Positions 38,903-39,324 of a stretch of 39,324 bases of DNA are shown piece by piece; the first letter of the stretch is position 1; every line of letters starts with the position of its first letter. The translations under genes were made by a program, and so were the position numbers. The stretch is taken from NCBI GenBank assembly GCA_028713415.1, contig JAQTOI010000006.1:1-39324 (forward strand). Reading direction: 5' to 3'. This stretch comes from Candidatus Omnitrophota bacterium (GTDB lineage: Bacteria > Omnitrophota > Gorgyraeia > Duberdicusellales > 4484-171). Below the pieces are notes generated by a model. It was not told the DNA's origin. It ran no database searches and saw nothing but the letters and a program-made list of their open reading frames with translations.

Positions 38903-39324
38903 ATGGGCCATACAGCAAATTCCATAGTTATCAACGCTCCATATGAGAAAATATTCGATATTTCTAACGATATCACCCGCTGGACAGAACTATTCGGAGG
39001 AGAGTATAAAAAGTCGGAAGTAGTAAAAAAAGAAGGTAACAAAATAACGTTTAAGCTTGCTGACGATGAAGGCCGCTCGTGGCAGTCATGGCGCCTGTTA
39101 TTTAAAGATAAATACCTGGCCTACGCAGAGAGAGAAGAACCGAAATTCCCTTTTAAGTTTATGAAAATTATCTGGCTTTATACGCCGCGTCAAAACGGAA
39201 TTGAATTGACCTGGATTCAGCATTTTGAAATGGATGAAAAAGCAAAATTTAACGATGAACAAGTAGAAGGGTTCATTAACAAGCATTCGAAAGATAATTT
39301 GAAGATATTTAAGGAAGTTATTGA
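38903..39324 (+). CDS. Polyketide aromatase/cyclase, SRPBCC superfamily, WhiE-ORFVI-like (3' partial)
   Basis: The ATG at 38903 follows ACGGAGG by eight bases. The frame stays open for 140 residues to the right edge, so the gene is truncated by the window. The protein starts MGHTANSIVINAP and continues with DISNDITRWTELF, SWQSWR, FKFMKIIWLY and LTWIQHFEMD, the order and spacing of single-domain aromatases of spore-pigment and tetracenomycin-type clusters (compare GHTDNEI, TNDIERWPELF and W-Q-x-F-x-M of WhiE ORFVI). Such enzymes bind the reactive poly-beta-keto chain in the helix-grip fold and close the first aromatic ring. This is the strongest single clue that the product is aromatic. Missing length is probably small (~15 residues). 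Confidence 0.9.
   Translation, partial: MGHTANSIVINAPYEKIFDISNDITRWTELFGGEYKKSEVVKKEGNKITFKLADDEGRSWQSWRLLFKDKYLAYAEREEPKFPFKFMKIIWLYTPRQNGIELTWIQHFEMDEKAKFNDEQVEGFINKHSKDNLKIFKEVI

Noticed and set aside
28593-39324. An aryl-polyene cluster as explanation for the KS/KS-beta/ligase/ACP set.
   Set aside because: No dehydratase, thioesterase, acyltransferase or ammonia lyase is seen, while an aromatase of WhiE-ORFVI type and a cyclase-family protein are present. The C-terminus of KS-beta (LLLARGRGGIN) is of the aromatic type.

Overview
The window reads as a chromosome segment of a Gram-negative, AT-leaning bacterium. An outer-membrane barrel, a Wza-type export protein and several lipoprotein or periplasmic signal peptides show the double membrane. 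Almost every gene is on the + strand; one small gene at 4503-4736 is on the minus strand. The gene mix (exosortase-free EPS locus, many TPR proteins, PilZ proteins, DnaQ-WYL, TIGR04076-type domains, palindrome-rich gaps) suggests an uncultured lineage such as Omnitrophota. That placement is my inference; nothing in the window proves it. I saw no rRNA, tRNA, CRISPR array or transposase, and no gene-free gap exceeds 300 bases.

Region 1 (1-14764) is an exopolysaccharide locus with cyclic-di-GMP elements. It holds a membrane nucleotide-sugar dehydratase/epimerase (partial at the left edge), a geranylgeranyl-reductase-like flavoprotein, a HAMP-GGDDF diguanylate cyclase, TPR proteins, a PilZ protein, an outer-membrane barrel, a Wza-like export protein with two export domains and three SLBB domains, a Wzc-like tyrosine autokinase, a Wzy/O-antigen-ligase-like polymerase and a membrane-anchored TPR protein.

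Region 2 (14765-28360) is mixed housekeeping. It holds a tRNA-binding-domain protein, a DnaQ exonuclease fused to a WYL-like domain, an AlaR/AlaT-like pair (Lrp/AsnC regulator plus aminotransferase) behind a strongly structured leader, a DUF1805 protein, a DUF3857-transglutaminase lipoprotein, a PilZ-membrane-(alpha/alpha)6 fusion, an M20 peptidase, Era, a nitroreductase, an RlmD/TrmA-type RNA methyltransferase and an unrecognised 217-aa protein.

Region 3 (28483-39324, running off the right edge) is the exciting part: a co-directional run behind a promoter with a perfect 24-bp palindrome. It encodes an acyl-AMP ligase, a nucleoside-phosphorylase-like protein, a stand-alone PCP_red-like domain, a ketopantoate-reductase-like enzyme fused to two TIGR04076-like domains, a type II polyketide KS-alpha, an exported esterase, a KS-beta (chain length factor), a second exported esterase, an ACP, a metal-dependent cyclase-family protein and a WhiE-ORFVI-like aromatase. 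KS-alpha, KS-beta, ACP and aromatase match the core of actinobacterial aromatic-polyketide/spore-pigment systems, so this looks like an aromatic type II PKS in a Gram-negative lineage. The starter would be supplied by the AMP ligase, and the two periplasmic esterases would act on the product.

A second theme is the gaps between genes. Most carry hairpin-forming repeats of several unrelated sequence families. Some extend into the 3' end of the gene before them, and several end about 9-12 bases before a start codon that has no Shine-Dalgarno sequence.
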